From JAOUEA01 sp963810945 (lineage in GTDB: Bacteria; Actinomycetota; UBA4738; HRBIN12): DNA of 64,000 nt. Shown here in pieces: positions 17,109 through 25,373 of the stretch. The translations under genes and the position numbers were made by a program. The DNA lies in contig CAWEPI010000008.1 in NCBI GenBank assembly GCA_963810945.1, positions 744,001 through 808,000 of the forward strand, in the 5' to 3' direction. The first letter of the stretch is position 1; each line of letters opens with the position of its first letter. The notes beneath the pieces were generated by a model. It ran no database searches. It was not told the DNA's origin and saw only the letters and a list, made by a program, of their open reading frames with translations.

Positions 17109-17783
17109 TCAGCTCGGATCCCGGCGCGCGCCCCACTCCCGCCTCCCCGCCTTGCGTGCCTCGGCGGCGTCCCGGAGCACGGTGCCGTCGCGGTCGATCC
17201 AGAAGTGCCTGGACGTGTTGATCAACCGCCGGGCGTTCATGGTGAGAAAGGTCTCGAGCGCAGCCTCGTCGGCGACGAACGGCTGCCCACGCGCGGGCCT
17301 GATGGTCTTGAGGAGGTAGGCACCCATCGCACATGCATCCCCGTGGAAGTCCTTGATCCACGAGTAGCCGAGGCCCTTCTTGGAGCACGCCTCCTGGAAG
17401 AGCCGTACGGGGATCCGCGGCGCGCGGGTGATCACGTGCAGATGTGGTCTGAGGTCGTCGCTCAGCTCGACGATGCTGGCGCGAGGGACGATCAGCCCCG
17501 TCTGGCTCTCGATCCAGCGGAACCCGGCCGCGAGACCGCGCCTCAGGCGCGCCCCTGCCTCTGCCAGGTCATCAACGAGCTCGGAGAGGGTGACGATGCC
17601 GTCCTGTTCCAGCGGCGATAGCCCGATCGCGGTGATCAGCTGCCGCACGCTCACGAGTGCGCACCTCGGGCAGTCGTTCCGGCGGCAGCGCTCGTACCTC
17701 ACGCCGCCGGGCATCCTGGCGTCTGGGTAGCTGCGGGGCGTCGGGCACGAAATCTCCCGGCCCCTCCAGTCGCGGATCACCAC
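17109..17783 (-). CDS. Rep-like protein with HUH motif (rolling-circle initiator or relaxase type)
   Basis: About 224 aa. An N-terminal Cys cluster (ISCPTP, YERCRRNDCPRCALVSV) could bind zinc. The motif RPHLHVITRAP is the His-hydrophobic-His (HUH) signature of enzymes that nick one DNA strand. Tyr candidates lie in LGYSWIKDFHGDACAMGAYL, LKTIRP. The start (GTG 17783 or 17780) overlaps the stop of the upstream HTH gene, so the pair is an operon. With an integrase nearby this recalls actinomycete integrative elements that carry int, xis and rep. The assignment rests on motif and context. Confidence 0.6.
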   Translation of the reverse strand: MVIRDWRGREISCPTPRSYPDARMPGGVRYERCRRNDCPRCALVSVRQLITAIGLSPLEQDGIVTLSELVDDLAEAGARLRRGLAAGFRWIESQTGLIVPRASIVELSDDLRPHLHVITRAPRIPVRLFQEACSKKGLGYSWIKDFHGDACAMGAYLLKTIRPARGQPFVADEAALETFLTMNARRLINTSRHFWIDRDGTVLRDAAEARKAGRREWGARRDPS

Positions 17784-18001
17784 GAGGCGTCCTGGTTGTC
17801 CTCGAGCCACCGGAGCACGTCGTCCTCGCGGAAGCGCAAGAGCCGGGGACCGCATCGAACACAGGGCAGACCGCGAATCTGGACGTATTCGTAGACGGTC
17901 CTGCGCGGGACCTGGAGCCGCTCGGAGAGATCCTGTGCGGTGAGGAGCCGCTGAAGCCCGGTTCTGCCTAAAGGGTCATCCGCCGGGAGTCGCCACGCCA
18001 C
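17777..18001 (-). CDS. excisionase-like helix-turn-helix protein
   Basis: A 74-aa DNA-binding protein of the MerR/excisionase HTH_17 type: RLLTAQDLSERLQVPRRTVY then EYVQIRGLPCVRCGPRLLRF and REDDVLRWLEDNQ. In integrative elements such proteins steer the integrase towards excision and often regulate rep. GTG 18001 start. It overlaps the rep gene and is divergent from 18052, with a palindrome in the 50-base gap. Confidence 0.75.
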   Translation of the reverse strand: MAWRLPADDPLGRTGLQRLLTAQDLSERLQVPRRTVYEYVQIRGLPCVRCGPRLLRFREDDVLRWLEDNQDASW

Positions 18002-18019
18002 GACTCGACCGTAGGCCCA

Positions 18020-18046
18020 CCGATAAGTTATCGGATAGACTTATCG
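18020..18046. promoter_or_regulatory. palindromic operator in divergent promoter
   Basis: The 50-base gap between the two divergent genes holds nested inverted repeats: CCGATA (18020-18025) with TATCGG (18029-18034), and CGATAAGT (18021-18028) with ACTTATCG (18039-18046). Likely the binding site of one of the two flanking HTH proteins controlling both directions. Confidence 0.65.
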
Positions 18047-18051
18047 TTCTG

Positions 18052-18777
18052 ATGCAGCGAGCTCACTCGGTGACGACGGACATCCCCTACGTACGGGATG
18101 ACGTCCGGGGCGCCGTGACGCACGTTCAGGACGACGAGAAGGGGCTTCACCGGATGCATCACCGGTCGGGCGCGCCCGAGCTGATCTCGCTCGACCCCTA
18201 CGCGGTCCCCGGCAACCTGCTCGCCAACTTCACGGTCAGGGACGTCTTCGTCATCCTGGAGTTCGCGAGCGTCGACGAGTCCTTGGAGCTCGTGCGGGTC
18301 GACATCCGGGGTTACGACACGGCCGACGCCGCCGAGACGGCGATCGTCCGGTACCAGGACCTGGAGCTGCCGCTCCGGCGCATGCGCGACGCTGCGCTGC
18401 GCGCGCACCGCGCGATCGCCCGATGGCTGGCCAAGGAGTCCGAGGCGGACCTGCCGGAGGGCTCGAGCGACTCCGAGTCCGAGGAGGGCTCGCTCCCCCG
18501 TCGGTCCCTGGAGGTCGCCGTCGACCACGTCGACGCCGGCGAGCGAGCGACGACCGCGGCCGAGGGGAAGGTGCCCCTCACAGAGGAGTTCTGCAAGCAG
18601 GTCGCCGCGATGTATCAGGAGATCCTCACCTCATCGAAGACCCCTCCCAGGAAGATCAACGCGGAGATCGCGGAACGGCTCGGCATCTCGCTTGGGCGAG
18701 TGCACCGGGCGGTCTACAAGGCTCGGCACGTCTTCGGTTATCTGCCTCAGACGGAACGCGGGGTTCCCCGCGCGTGA
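18052..18777 (+). CDS. putative regulator with C-terminal helix-turn-helix
   Basis: A 241-aa protein, divergent from the excisionase-like gene. The N-terminal part is not recognised (IPYVRDDVRGAVTHVQDDEK, FTVRDVFVILEFASVDESLE). An acidic linker (EGSSDSESEEG) precedes a C-terminal HTH-like segment (KINAEIAERLGISLGRVHRA, VYKARHVFG). Its place across an operator from xis/rep suggests a regulator of the element's excision and replication. This is inference. Confidence 0.55.
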   Translation: MQRAHSVTTDIPYVRDDVRGAVTHVQDDEKGLHRMHHRSGAPELISLDPYAVPGNLLANFTVRDVFVILEFASVDESLELVRVDIRGYDTADAAETAIVRYQDLELPLRRMRDAALRAHRAIARWLAKESEADLPEGSSDSESEEGSLPRRSLEVAVDHVDAGERATTAAEGKVPLTEEFCKQVAAMYQEILTSSKTPPRKINAEIAERLGISLGRVHRAVYKARHVFGYLPQTERGVPRA

Positions 18778-19214
18778 CCGAGCCACTGAGCCTCTTCTGA
18801 ATCCCTGAAGCGTCTGCTGCTCGGTTCGCGCTAGGGATGTTCCTCGGGGCGATCATGATCTCGACGTCGTGGGAGTTGAAGCCGGAACCATGATCGGGGC
18901 AGCGGTCGGGATCGCGGAAGGCGTGCTTGTCGGGTGGCGATCCGCTCGGGTGACTCCGACCCTCCCGATGAACCGTGAACCTGGCCGGTTCCCGTCGAGC
19001 CTAGCCAGGCGTCCACGCGAGCCCTGAGGCGCCGAAGCGGTCGCACCCTTCCCGTACCCTCACTCGCCGAGTTTGGCGTCATATGAGCCCACGTCCCGGC
19101 TGTCGGCCCCAGGCCGCCGCTCATGCTCGAGGCAGGCCGCGGATTTGACAAGTGTTGCCATGCCGCGCATAAGTGCAACACAGGTTTCGCACTAGCGAAA
19201 GAGAGGGAGGGGCC
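18778..19214. other. intergenic, no gene; holds repeat copy at 19012-19080
   Basis: About 440 bases without a supported gene. Contains the first copy of a roughly 70-base repeat shared with 21217-21286. A TTGACA-like word (tttgacaag at 19143) and gttgccatgc could be promoter parts for the secreted module that follows, but no clear -10 is seen. Confidence 0.45.
19012..19080. repeat. 70-base direct repeat flanking secreted module, copy 1
   Basis: Roughly 75% identical by eye to 21217-21286, sharing gcgagccctgaggcg, cccttcccg and gagtttggcgt in order. The two copies lie on either side of the two-gene secreted module. Confidence 0.6.
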
Positions 19215-20454
19215 GTGAAGCGTCGAAGTCTCATCGCAAGCTTGGTGGTCACCGTTGCTGTTCTTGCGCCCGCCGTGCCATCAGGAGTTGCCCAGGGGGA
19301 CGGCAGTTGCTCCATTGTTGCTCTCTGGTCGCGTGGTAGACGCGTCAGGAGCCCCTCTTGCTGCAGCAGCTGTCGTGGCGTACACGCTTCCTGTAGACCT
19401 GAATGGGCTTCGACCGGGAGATGCGATTCCCGAGGTAGAGATTGGGCGCACCACGAGTGACTCGAACGGGAGGTTCACTCTCACAGTCGAGAACACCAAG
19501 AGCGCCGATGGTGCGATTACCGAACTCGCGGCCGACCTCGGTGGTCACCTGAATGCTGAACTCCGGATCATCGCCACGGACGGCACGACCTATATCAGTG
19601 GATTCACTAGAGACACTGTCCCCGTGCCTTCAGGTAGCACCTCCCCACGTACGCGGTCGGGGTTGAAGCTCACGCGAGGGAGTTCGTCTGTTCCCATGAA
19701 GGGCTATGTGGCCCGGATCGACCCTCGCCAGACCGGCGTCTTCACCACCACTCCCCGAATCGGGGCCCTCGCGACGCAAACAGCTCCGCGCGTAGATGAC
19801 ATCGGCTGCTACTGGCTCTTGGATCAGAATCTCGCCGACGCCTACGGTCGCGTTATTGAGGCTCATCACTGGGACAACAAGATCAAAGGAAACACCGAGT
19901 ATCACTCAGGGACCCAGACTCAGTTCCAGAGCGGACTGGCAGGTGCGCTCTCAGGCGGGCCTGATCCCGCAACTTGGGCAATAGGTGCCGCGTTCTACAC
20001 GGGCGGGTCGGCGACCTCTTCCAGTGCGGCCACAACGACCAAACTCGACGCCTCGACCTCCGCAGGTGGCAAGACCGTGGAGGCCAACTTCCGTAAGGTG
20101 CAGGAGGCCTATTCATGCAGCATCATCGGCATACGTCAGTACCGGAGGCGAGCAACCAACTGGAACGGATACGACCTCAGGTACGGGGACAACATCTGGG
20201 GTAAGGATGGTCTTTGCGACACGACGTATGCGAGCAACAGCCACGTGTACCCGAACTCGCAGGCATCTTGGAGCAAGACCAGTGCGGCTGGGACATGGGA
20301 AGGAGGGGCCCTGGATCTCGGACCGTTGGTCGTCGCAAGTCAAACCACCTGGGATACCTCAGTCACGGCGAACTACTACTTCAACACTCAACACATCCTG
20401 TGTGGGTCCAACGCGGCCCCCGCGAACGCAGCTAAGGTCTTTGCCGGAAAGTAG
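19215..20454 (+). CDS. secreted protein with carboxypeptidase-regulatory-like N-domain (one frameshift)
   Basis: GTG 19215, after a strong GAGGGAGGGG site, opens a signal peptide (RRSLIASLVVTVAVLAPAVP then SGVAQG). The frame then shifts at a GGGGG run near 19300; the second frame continues LLLSGRVVDASGAPLAAAAV, TTSDSNGRFTLTV, typical of the carboxypeptidase regulatory-like beta-sandwich. About 300 residues of unknown type follow, with HHWDNKIKG, GTQTQFQSGLAG, AIGAAFYTGGSATSSSA and VTANYYFNTQHILCG. Six or so Cys residues may form disulfides. About 412 aa in total. The next gene starts at the base after its stop. Confidence 0.62.
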
Positions 20455-21078
20455 GTGAGTGCGTTCGATCCGGCCAGAAGGGCAATGAGAGGAGGGCTTA
20501 TTGCCCTCCTCTTTGCTTTCTCAGTCGTCGGGGGCGGCTCTTGCGACAGGGCTGCGAGCGACTCGGGCCCGCTTGTCGCGAACGATCCGGCCTCGTCCTA
20601 CGGGGCCGGCTTCTTCGTCGACGTGAATGCCCCTTACACGTTCTCGGATGTGCTGCTCGGGAACAGCGGTGAAGAGCCGATCACGATCGACAGCGTCGCC
20701 CTCATCAACCCCCGGGGTCTGGAGATCGTTGGCACACGGATTGGGACACTAACAACCAGGGACTACCCTTCGGGCGCCGACGGATTCCCGCCTGTCTCAT
20801 ACCACTTCGAGATGCAGCCAATCGGCGCGGCACCCATCCCACCGAAAGGGGCCTTCGACCAGCCCCACGTTCTCTTGATCGTGGGGATGTCCGCAGCTGG
20901 AGCCGGCATCTCCTCCGCCACCGGATTCCTCTTGGGCTACCACACATCTTCGGGAGGCGAGTACACCGCGACGATTCGTTACGCAGTCGCGTTCTGCGCG
21001 CCGAGAAGCCATTGGGAGCGGAAGCCGTTCAGAACCAAATGCGTCGCCCCGGCGGCGGCTTCCATGCCTTCGACATAG
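20455..21078 (+). CDS. putative lipoprotein of unknown function
   Basis: A 207-aa protein starting at the GTG directly after the previous stop, so co-translated. The signal segment GGLIALLFAFSVVGGGSCDR contains a candidate lipobox Cys. The mature part (FFVDVNAPYTFSDVLLGNSG, EEPITIDSVALINP, EYTATIRYAVAFC) looks like a beta-sandwich. No family recognised. Together with the preceding secreted protein it forms a two-gene surface module. Confidence 0.55.
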   Translation: MSAFDPARRAMRGGLIALLFAFSVVGGGSCDRAASDSGPLVANDPASSYGAGFFVDVNAPYTFSDVLLGNSGEEPITIDSVALINPRGLEIVGTRIGTLTTRDYPSGADGFPPVSYHFEMQPIGAAPIPPKGAFDQPHVLLIVGMSAAGAGISSATGFLLGYHTSSGGEYTATIRYAVAFCAPRSHWERKPFRTKCVAPAAASMPST

Positions 21079-21356
21079 GCTCGCTCAGATACACCCTCGT
21101 CAGGTTCAGCCCAAGCAAGCCTCGTGCGACACCGGAGATGAGAACCTCCCCAGCTTGTCCCCTCGAGCACGAATGGCGTCGCGATTCGTCCGCCCACGCG
21201 ATCCCTCGACTTGGCGTCCCCGCGAGCCCTGAGGCGTCGAGACGCCCGGCCCTTCCCGGAACCCTCGCTCGTGGAGTTTGGCGTGTCTCCGTCGCGCACG
21301 GAGCGGAATCCGAGGGTCCCCTCCCTGCTCACGTCTCGGGCGGCCGCCCGGCTCGT
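21079..21356. other. intergenic, no gene; holds repeat copy at 21217-21286
   Basis: Only the second copy of the 70-base repeat is recognised here. No start with motif on either strand. Confidence 0.45.
21217..21286. repeat. 70-base direct repeat flanking secreted module, copy 2
   Basis: Partner of 19012-19080. Both copies lie in the same orientation and in intergenic DNA. Confidence 0.6.
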
Positions 21357-21743
21357 CTACGACGCCTCGGCGCGGTCCTCCAGGGCGTGGAGCGCGGCCC
21401 AGACCCGCACGTACGCGTCGTGCCGGTCCCGACCGGCCGTCGCCATCACTCGGGACTTGAAATTCGAGTAGTCGAGGCGCTCGGTCTCGCGCTCGAGGAA
21501 GCTCGACCACTCCGACCTCGTGAGCACCGCCCTTCAGGGATAGTCCGCGCTCGGTGAGCTCGCCGCCCGGGAGCCGGGAAGCTCGAGGGCCTCCAGCAGG
21601 CCGAGGAGGTCCGACTTCGCCCTCGTCCGAACCAGGAGCAGGTCATCCGGCCCCGCGCCGGCCGGCAGCGGAAGCCGCGGGCCGTCTCGGTCCCGATCGT
21701 ATGCCACGGCCGAGTAGAACCCGGTCTGGGTGAACGTCCACAT
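21357..21743 (-). CDS. conserved actinobacterial small protein (MWxFTxxGFYSAV family), one frameshift
   Basis: Opens MWTFTQTGFYSAVAYDRDRD, the start of a small actinobacterial family of unknown role, with the usual DDLLLVRTRAKSDLLGLLEA next. A stop appears after SADYP near 21535, but the family C-terminus follows in another frame (SEWSSFLERETERLDYSNFK, then YVRVWAALHALED) and ends at 21357. One inserted base explains it. About 128 aa if repaired. It lies 18 bases after the integrase stop in the same direction, so likely shares its transcript. Confidence 0.75.
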
Positions 21744-21761
21744 GAGGTGCCCTCTCTATTT

Positions 21762-22952
21762 CTATTTTGGTTGTCCTTCTCTAACAAGGAATGTATGCGG
21801 GCGCGAGCCGGACGGGCCATCAGGCGGAGAGGAAAGGGCGGCCAGCTTCTCGAACCCCACCTGCATCTCGGCCTTGGAGACATGGATGTACTCGCCGGTC
21901 TGTTGGAGGGTCGCATGTCCGAGGATGGCCTGGATCGTGGCCTGCGGGACGCCAGCGGACGAGAGCAAACTCGCGGTCGTGCGCCGGCCGCTGTGCGGCG
22001 TCGGCGGATCCTGGACATTGGCCTCGTCCATCGCGCGGTTCCACACGCGCCGTCTCCAGTTGTTGGGTCGGATCACCCCTCCGCCTGGGGCGCTGAACAC
22101 CTGCGCCTTCCCGATCAGCCCTTTAGCTTGGAGATGCTGCAGCAGCTTGTCCCAGACCGGTAGATCTGCGGCCACGGGCAAGACGCGGTATCGGTTGGCC
22201 TTCGTAGCATCCTGCACCTCGAGCTTGCCGCCGACGTCGGTGACGGTCCTCTGGATCGTGATCTCCTCAGCCGCCGCGTCGATGTCTCGCGCTTGGAGGC
22301 CCGCCATCTCTCCCACGCGCAGCCCCAGGAAGAACATTGTTTCGATGGCGAGCGCGTCGCTCGGCGAACCAACCCTACCCGCCGCCTCGACGAGGCTCGC
22401 GAGTTCCACGGGCGTGAGGATGCGAGCCTTCTTGGGCTGCGGGAGCTTGACCCTAGTGCCGGGAGCCGCCGCCGGGTTGGTAGCGAGTTCCCCGTTCTCC
22501 ACCGCCTCCTGCAAGACGCGATGCAGGATGCTCCGGCACTTCTGCCTGGTAGCCGCGCCCACCCCGCACCTCTCCAGGTCGGCGAGGAAGTCCTTCACCG
22601 ACAAGACCGTGATCCTCCCCACCGGCCAGCTCCCGAGCGCGGGTTCGATGTGGGCGCGCCACTCCTGCTGCCAATTGGCTCGAGTGGTGCGCTTCAGGCT
22701 CTCGCCGTGGTGTGCAAGGTAGGTCTCCCAGACCGCCTGGAGCGTTCGTTTCCCCGAGGCGATGGAGGTCGGATCCTTGATCGCGCGCGCTCGCCATTTG
22801 CGGGCTGCGTCCAGCGTTTTGAATTCCTTCCAATGCTGCCTTCGACCCGGATCCCGGTATTGGGCCAGGTACTTTCCATTCACCTTCCGGTAGATGCCGG
22901 TCTCGACCACGACCCGCTGCTTGCCCGCGGGAACCGCCTTGCGCTTGACCAT
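21762..22952 (-). CDS. int: tyrosine-type site-specific integrase
   Basis: A 396-aa phage-type recombinase. Residues 10-60 form an AMT/arm-binding-like domain (VNGKYLAQYRDPGRRQHWKE), 70-160 the SAM-like core-binding domain (LQAVWETYLAHHGESLKRTT), and 175-370 the catalytic domain. Catalytic residues can be seen: Arg in MFFLGLRVGEMAGL, His-x-x-Arg in PHSGRRT, His in ILGHATLQQTGEYIHV and the Tyr nucleophile in the same stretch. It reads away from tRNA-Ile, about 120 bases from it, which fits integration into that tRNA's 3' end. Confidence 0.95.
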   Translation of the reverse strand: MVKRKAVPAGKQRVVVETGIYRKVNGKYLAQYRDPGRRQHWKEFKTLDAARKWRARAIKDPTSIASGKRTLQAVWETYLAHHGESLKRTTRANWQQEWRAHIEPALGSWPVGRITVLSVKDFLADLERCGVGAATRQKCRSILHRVLQEAVENGELATNPAAAPGTRVKLPQPKKARILTPVELASLVEAAGRVGSPSDALAIETMFFLGLRVGEMAGLQARDIDAAAEEITIQRTVTDVGGKLEVQDATKANRYRVLPVAADLPVWDKLLQHLQAKGLIGKAQVFSAPGGGVIRPNNWRRRVWNRAMDEANVQDPPTPHSGRRTTASLLSSAGVPQATIQAILGHATLQQTGEYIHVSKAEMQVGFEKLAALSSPPDGPSGSRPHTFLVREGQPK

Positions 22953-22974
22953 CGCTCGTCCCTACTCCTGGCGC

Positions 22975-22996
22975 TTGTTGACCTATGTTGACCCCA
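22975..22996. repeat. putative integrase arm sites upstream of int
   Basis: Sequence cttgttgacctatgttgacc holds two GTTGACC words 11 bases apart, between the int start and the att core in tRNA-Ile. The same words occur in the 28-base repeats at 4605 and 9930. Likely arm-type sites, possibly also letting Int control its own promoter. Confidence 0.5.
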
Positions 22997-23039
22997 GGCC
23001 CTCCAATAGCCAACCATACAAGGGACATAGAACAAGAAA

Positions 23040-23061
23040 AACCCCCTGTTACCAGGGGGTT
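23040..23061 (-). terminator. intrinsic terminator after tRNA-Ile
   Basis: On the minus strand, a 9-bp perfect stem AACCCCCTG/CAGGGGGTT with a 4-base loop is followed by five U. It lies 9 bases past the tRNA 3' end. Confidence 0.9.
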
Positions 23062-23069
23062 CGTGTCGG

Positions 23070-23144
23070 TGGGCCTGGATGGACTTGAACCATCGACCTC
23101 TTCCTTATCAGGGAAGCGCTCTAACCGAGCTGAGCTACAGGCCC
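23070..23144 (-). tRNA. ileT: tRNA-Ile(GAT)
   Basis: Complete cloverleaf: acceptor GGGCCTG pairs with CAGGCCC, D stem GCTC/GAGC, anticodon stem CTTCC/GGAAG around CTGATAA (anticodon GAT), T stem GATGG/CCATC with loop TTCAAGT, discriminator A. The 3' CCA is not encoded in full (ACCG), so the CCA-adding enzyme at 58138 is needed. The position after gyrA and the DUF3566 gene is conserved in Actinobacteria. Its 3' part is the integration target. Confidence 0.97.
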
Positions 23145-23170
23145 CAACGCCGCAACCGAGGCGGCTGCCC

Positions 23171-23200
23171 AGGGTAGACACGGCCAGAAACGCGTGTCAA
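23171..23200 (-). promoter_or_regulatory. tRNA-Ile promoter
   Basis: On the minus strand TTGACA (23200-23195), an 18-base spacer and TACCCT (23176-23171), about 27 bases before the mature tRNA 5' end. A housekeeping-sigma type promoter. Confidence 0.75.
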
Positions 23201-23222
23201 TCGAGCGGTCCGATGGCGCCCC

Positions 23223-23807
23223 TCAGCGAGGCGGTGGTTCGGCGAGCGTGACCTCGATGCCGCCCACGATGTCGCTGATCAGGTTGTAGAGGAACACCAG
23301 GAAGACGGTGATCACCGACCAGACCACCGTCCACACGCAGCCCGCGATGAACAGGATGGTGAAGACCTCGCCACCGTTGATCTTCACGGGCTCCGGTCCG
23401 AGCGTGCTCGTGCCGTTGCCGAACACCCACCCCAGGACCTTGGCGAAGGAGTCCATCGCGCCGGCCGCCGAGAGGATCGCGTAGATGATCAGCAGGGCGA
23501 AGAACACGATCAGCATCACGCAGAAGTAGAAGATCACGGAGAACTTCAGCACCGACATCGGGGAGATCCGGCGGATCACCACCCGCGTGCGGCGGCGGGC
23601 TGCCTTCCGCGTCACGGGAGGGCGCATCGTGCGCGGCGACGGAGGCACGGGGGCAGGTGCGGGCCCCGGAGCGGTCGGCCGCGGCGGGGCGGACGACGTC
23701 ACGGTGACGGGTTCGGGCTCCGTCTGCGGGGGCTCAGGGCGCGCCCGTTCGGTGGCATGGGTGGGATCCTCGATCGTGGGAAGTCCTCTCGGGTCTGGTC
23801 GGGGCAT
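23223..23807 (-). CDS. DUF3566 membrane protein
   Basis: A 194-aa protein. A Pro/Ala/Glu-rich cytoplasmic head (to about residue 75) is followed by basic RKAARRRTRVVIRRISPMSV and two helices (FSVIFYFCVMLIVFFALLII; TILFIAGCVWTVVWSVITVF). The end LYNLISDIVGGIEVTLAE is the family hallmark. DUF3566 genes sit directly downstream of gyrA in many Actinobacteria. In this genome the gene, two others and the terminator at 26330 separate it from gyrA. Function unknown; suspected envelope role. Confidence 0.88.
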   Translation of the reverse strand: MPRPDPRGLPTIEDPTHATERARPEPPQTEPEPVTVTSSAPPRPTAPGPAPAPVPPSPRTMRPPVTRKAARRRTRVVIRRISPMSVLKFSVIFYFCVMLIVFFALLIIYAILSAAGAMDSFAKVLGWVFGNGTSTLGPEPVKINGGEVFTILFIAGCVWTVVWSVITVFLVFLYNLISDIVGGIEVTLAEPPPR

Positions 23808-23871
23808 AAGGGTACGCCCTTACGCGCCGCAAGTTGCGGTAGCAGCGCCATGTCATCGGACGAACCTGGAC

Positions 23872-24135
23872 CTACGTCCGCAGTGGACCCGACCCCGCGA
23901 ACAGCACCTTGACGTGCAGGACCGCGATCGTCGCGAGGGCGATCGGGGTGAGGATCCACGCGCCGAGCCCTACGTCGTCGAGGAAGAGCAGCCCGCCCAC
24001 ACCCACCGCGGCACCCTCGAGCGCGAGCAGGATGTCGAGGCCCGTGCGCGACATCCGTGGGCGCAGGCGCCACACGGTGAGGACCAGCAGCGCCCCCGCC
24101 ACGGCGATCGTGATGGCGCCTGCGGTCTCGTGCAT
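23872..24135 (-). CDS. small membrane protein
   Basis: An 87-aa hypothetical with three short helices (AITIAVAGALLVLTVWRL, LDILLALEGAAVGVGGLLFL, LGAWILTPIALATIAVLHVK). Divergent from the MFS gene, with only about 20 bases between the starts. Function unknown. Confidence 0.6.
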   Translation of the reverse strand: MHETAGAITIAVAGALLVLTVWRLRPRMSRTGLDILLALEGAAVGVGGLLFLDDVGLGAWILTPIALATIAVLHVKVLFAGSGPLRT

Positions 24136-24158
24136 CGGGGACGATTATCGTGCCTTGC

Positions 24159-25373
24159 GTGAGCGACGGCACGGACGTCCAGCGGGACCTCCGCACGATC
24201 CTGTGGGTGCAGGCGCTCCGTGCCTTCCTCTACGGCTTCGGCACCGTGATCCTGGGCACGGCCCTCGCGCGCAGCGGCCTCAGCGACCTGCAGGTGGGCG
24301 CGGTGTTCACGGCGATGCTGGCCGGCATGGCCATCGTCTCGCTGACGGTGGGGGCGCTCGGCGACCGCCTGGGGCGCCGGCGCATGTACGCGACGCTCCT
24401 GGCGGCGATGGGCATCGTGGGGGTGGTCTTCGCGCTCTCCGGCAGCTTCTGGGTGCTCTTCCTCGCCGCCCTCACGGGCACGATGTCCACCGACGCCAAC
24501 GAGTCCGGCCCCATCACCACGCTCGAGCAGGCGATGATCGGCAGGGCGCCGTCTGCGGCACGCCTGCACGTCTTCGGGCGGTACAACGCGGTGGCCTATC
24601 TCTCGGGCGCCCTGGGGGCGCTCGCGGCGGGAGGACCCGCGTTCCTGCACCGCGCTTGGACCTCCGCACCGTCCGGCCAGCGCTGGCTGCTGATCTTCCC
24701 CGTGGGGGCGTTCGTGGCGCTGGTGCTGGTCCGGCGGCTCTCCCCCGCAGTCGAGGAGGCGGGGATCCGCGCCGGACGTCCCCTCGAACGCTCGCGGCGC
24801 AACGTCGTGCGCCTCTCGAGCCTGTTCGCCGTCGACGCGTTCGCCGGCGGATTGGTGGTCACCTCCTGGATCGTCTTCTGGTTCGAGAAGCGGTTCGGCG
24901 CGTCCGTCGAGTTGATGAGCGTGGTGATCTTCCTCGGGGGACTCCTGCAGGCAGGCTCCTCGATCGTCGCGGCCCGCCTCGGCGCGCGGTTCGGCTTGCT
25001 GCACACCATGGTGTTCTCGCACCTGCCGTCCAACCTCCTGCTGGCGGCGATCCCGTTGATGCCCGCGCTAGGCCCGGCGGTGGGCCTGCTGCTCGCCCGA
25101 TTCGCCCTCAGCCAGATGGACGTGCCCACCCGACAGGCCTACATCGCGGCGATGGTGGAGCCCGAGGAACGGACGGCCGCCGCAGCCCTGACGAACACCT
25201 CGAGGTACGTGGCGCGCCCCTTCGGCCCGGTGTTGGGTGGCGTGCTGATGACGAACGTCGCCGTCGGCGCGCCGTTCGTGGTGGCCGGTGGGATCAAGAG
25301 CCTCTACGACCTCGTGCTCTGGCGGGTCTTCTCGCGGACCCCCCTGCCCGAAGAAGCGTCACCACCTGCGTGA
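24159..25373 (+). CDS. major facilitator superfamily transporter
   Basis: About 404 aa with 12 predicted helices. The MFS motif A loop between helices 2 and 3 reads GALGDRLGRRRMYATLLAAM; the second half has the matching ARLGARFGLLHTMVFSHLP. The segment TRQAYIAAMVEPEERTAAAA is common in proton-coupled drug or sugar exporters. Start GTG 24159 (SDGTD) is preferred to GTG 24150. Substrate unknown. Confidence 0.85.
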   Translation: MSDGTDVQRDLRTILWVQALRAFLYGFGTVILGTALARSGLSDLQVGAVFTAMLAGMAIVSLTVGALGDRLGRRRMYATLLAAMGIVGVVFALSGSFWVLFLAALTGTMSTDANESGPITTLEQAMIGRAPSAARLHVFGRYNAVAYLSGALGALAAGGPAFLHRAWTSAPSGQRWLLIFPVGAFVALVLVRRLSPAVEEAGIRAGRPLERSRRNVVRLSSLFAVDAFAGGLVVTSWIVFWFEKRFGASVELMSVVIFLGGLLQAGSSIVAARLGARFGLLHTMVFSHLPSNLLLAAIPLMPALGPAVGLLLARFALSQMDVPTRQAYIAAMVEPEERTAAAALTNTSRYVARPFGPVLGGVLMTNVAVGAPFVVAGGIKSLYDLVLWRVFSRTPLPEEASPPA

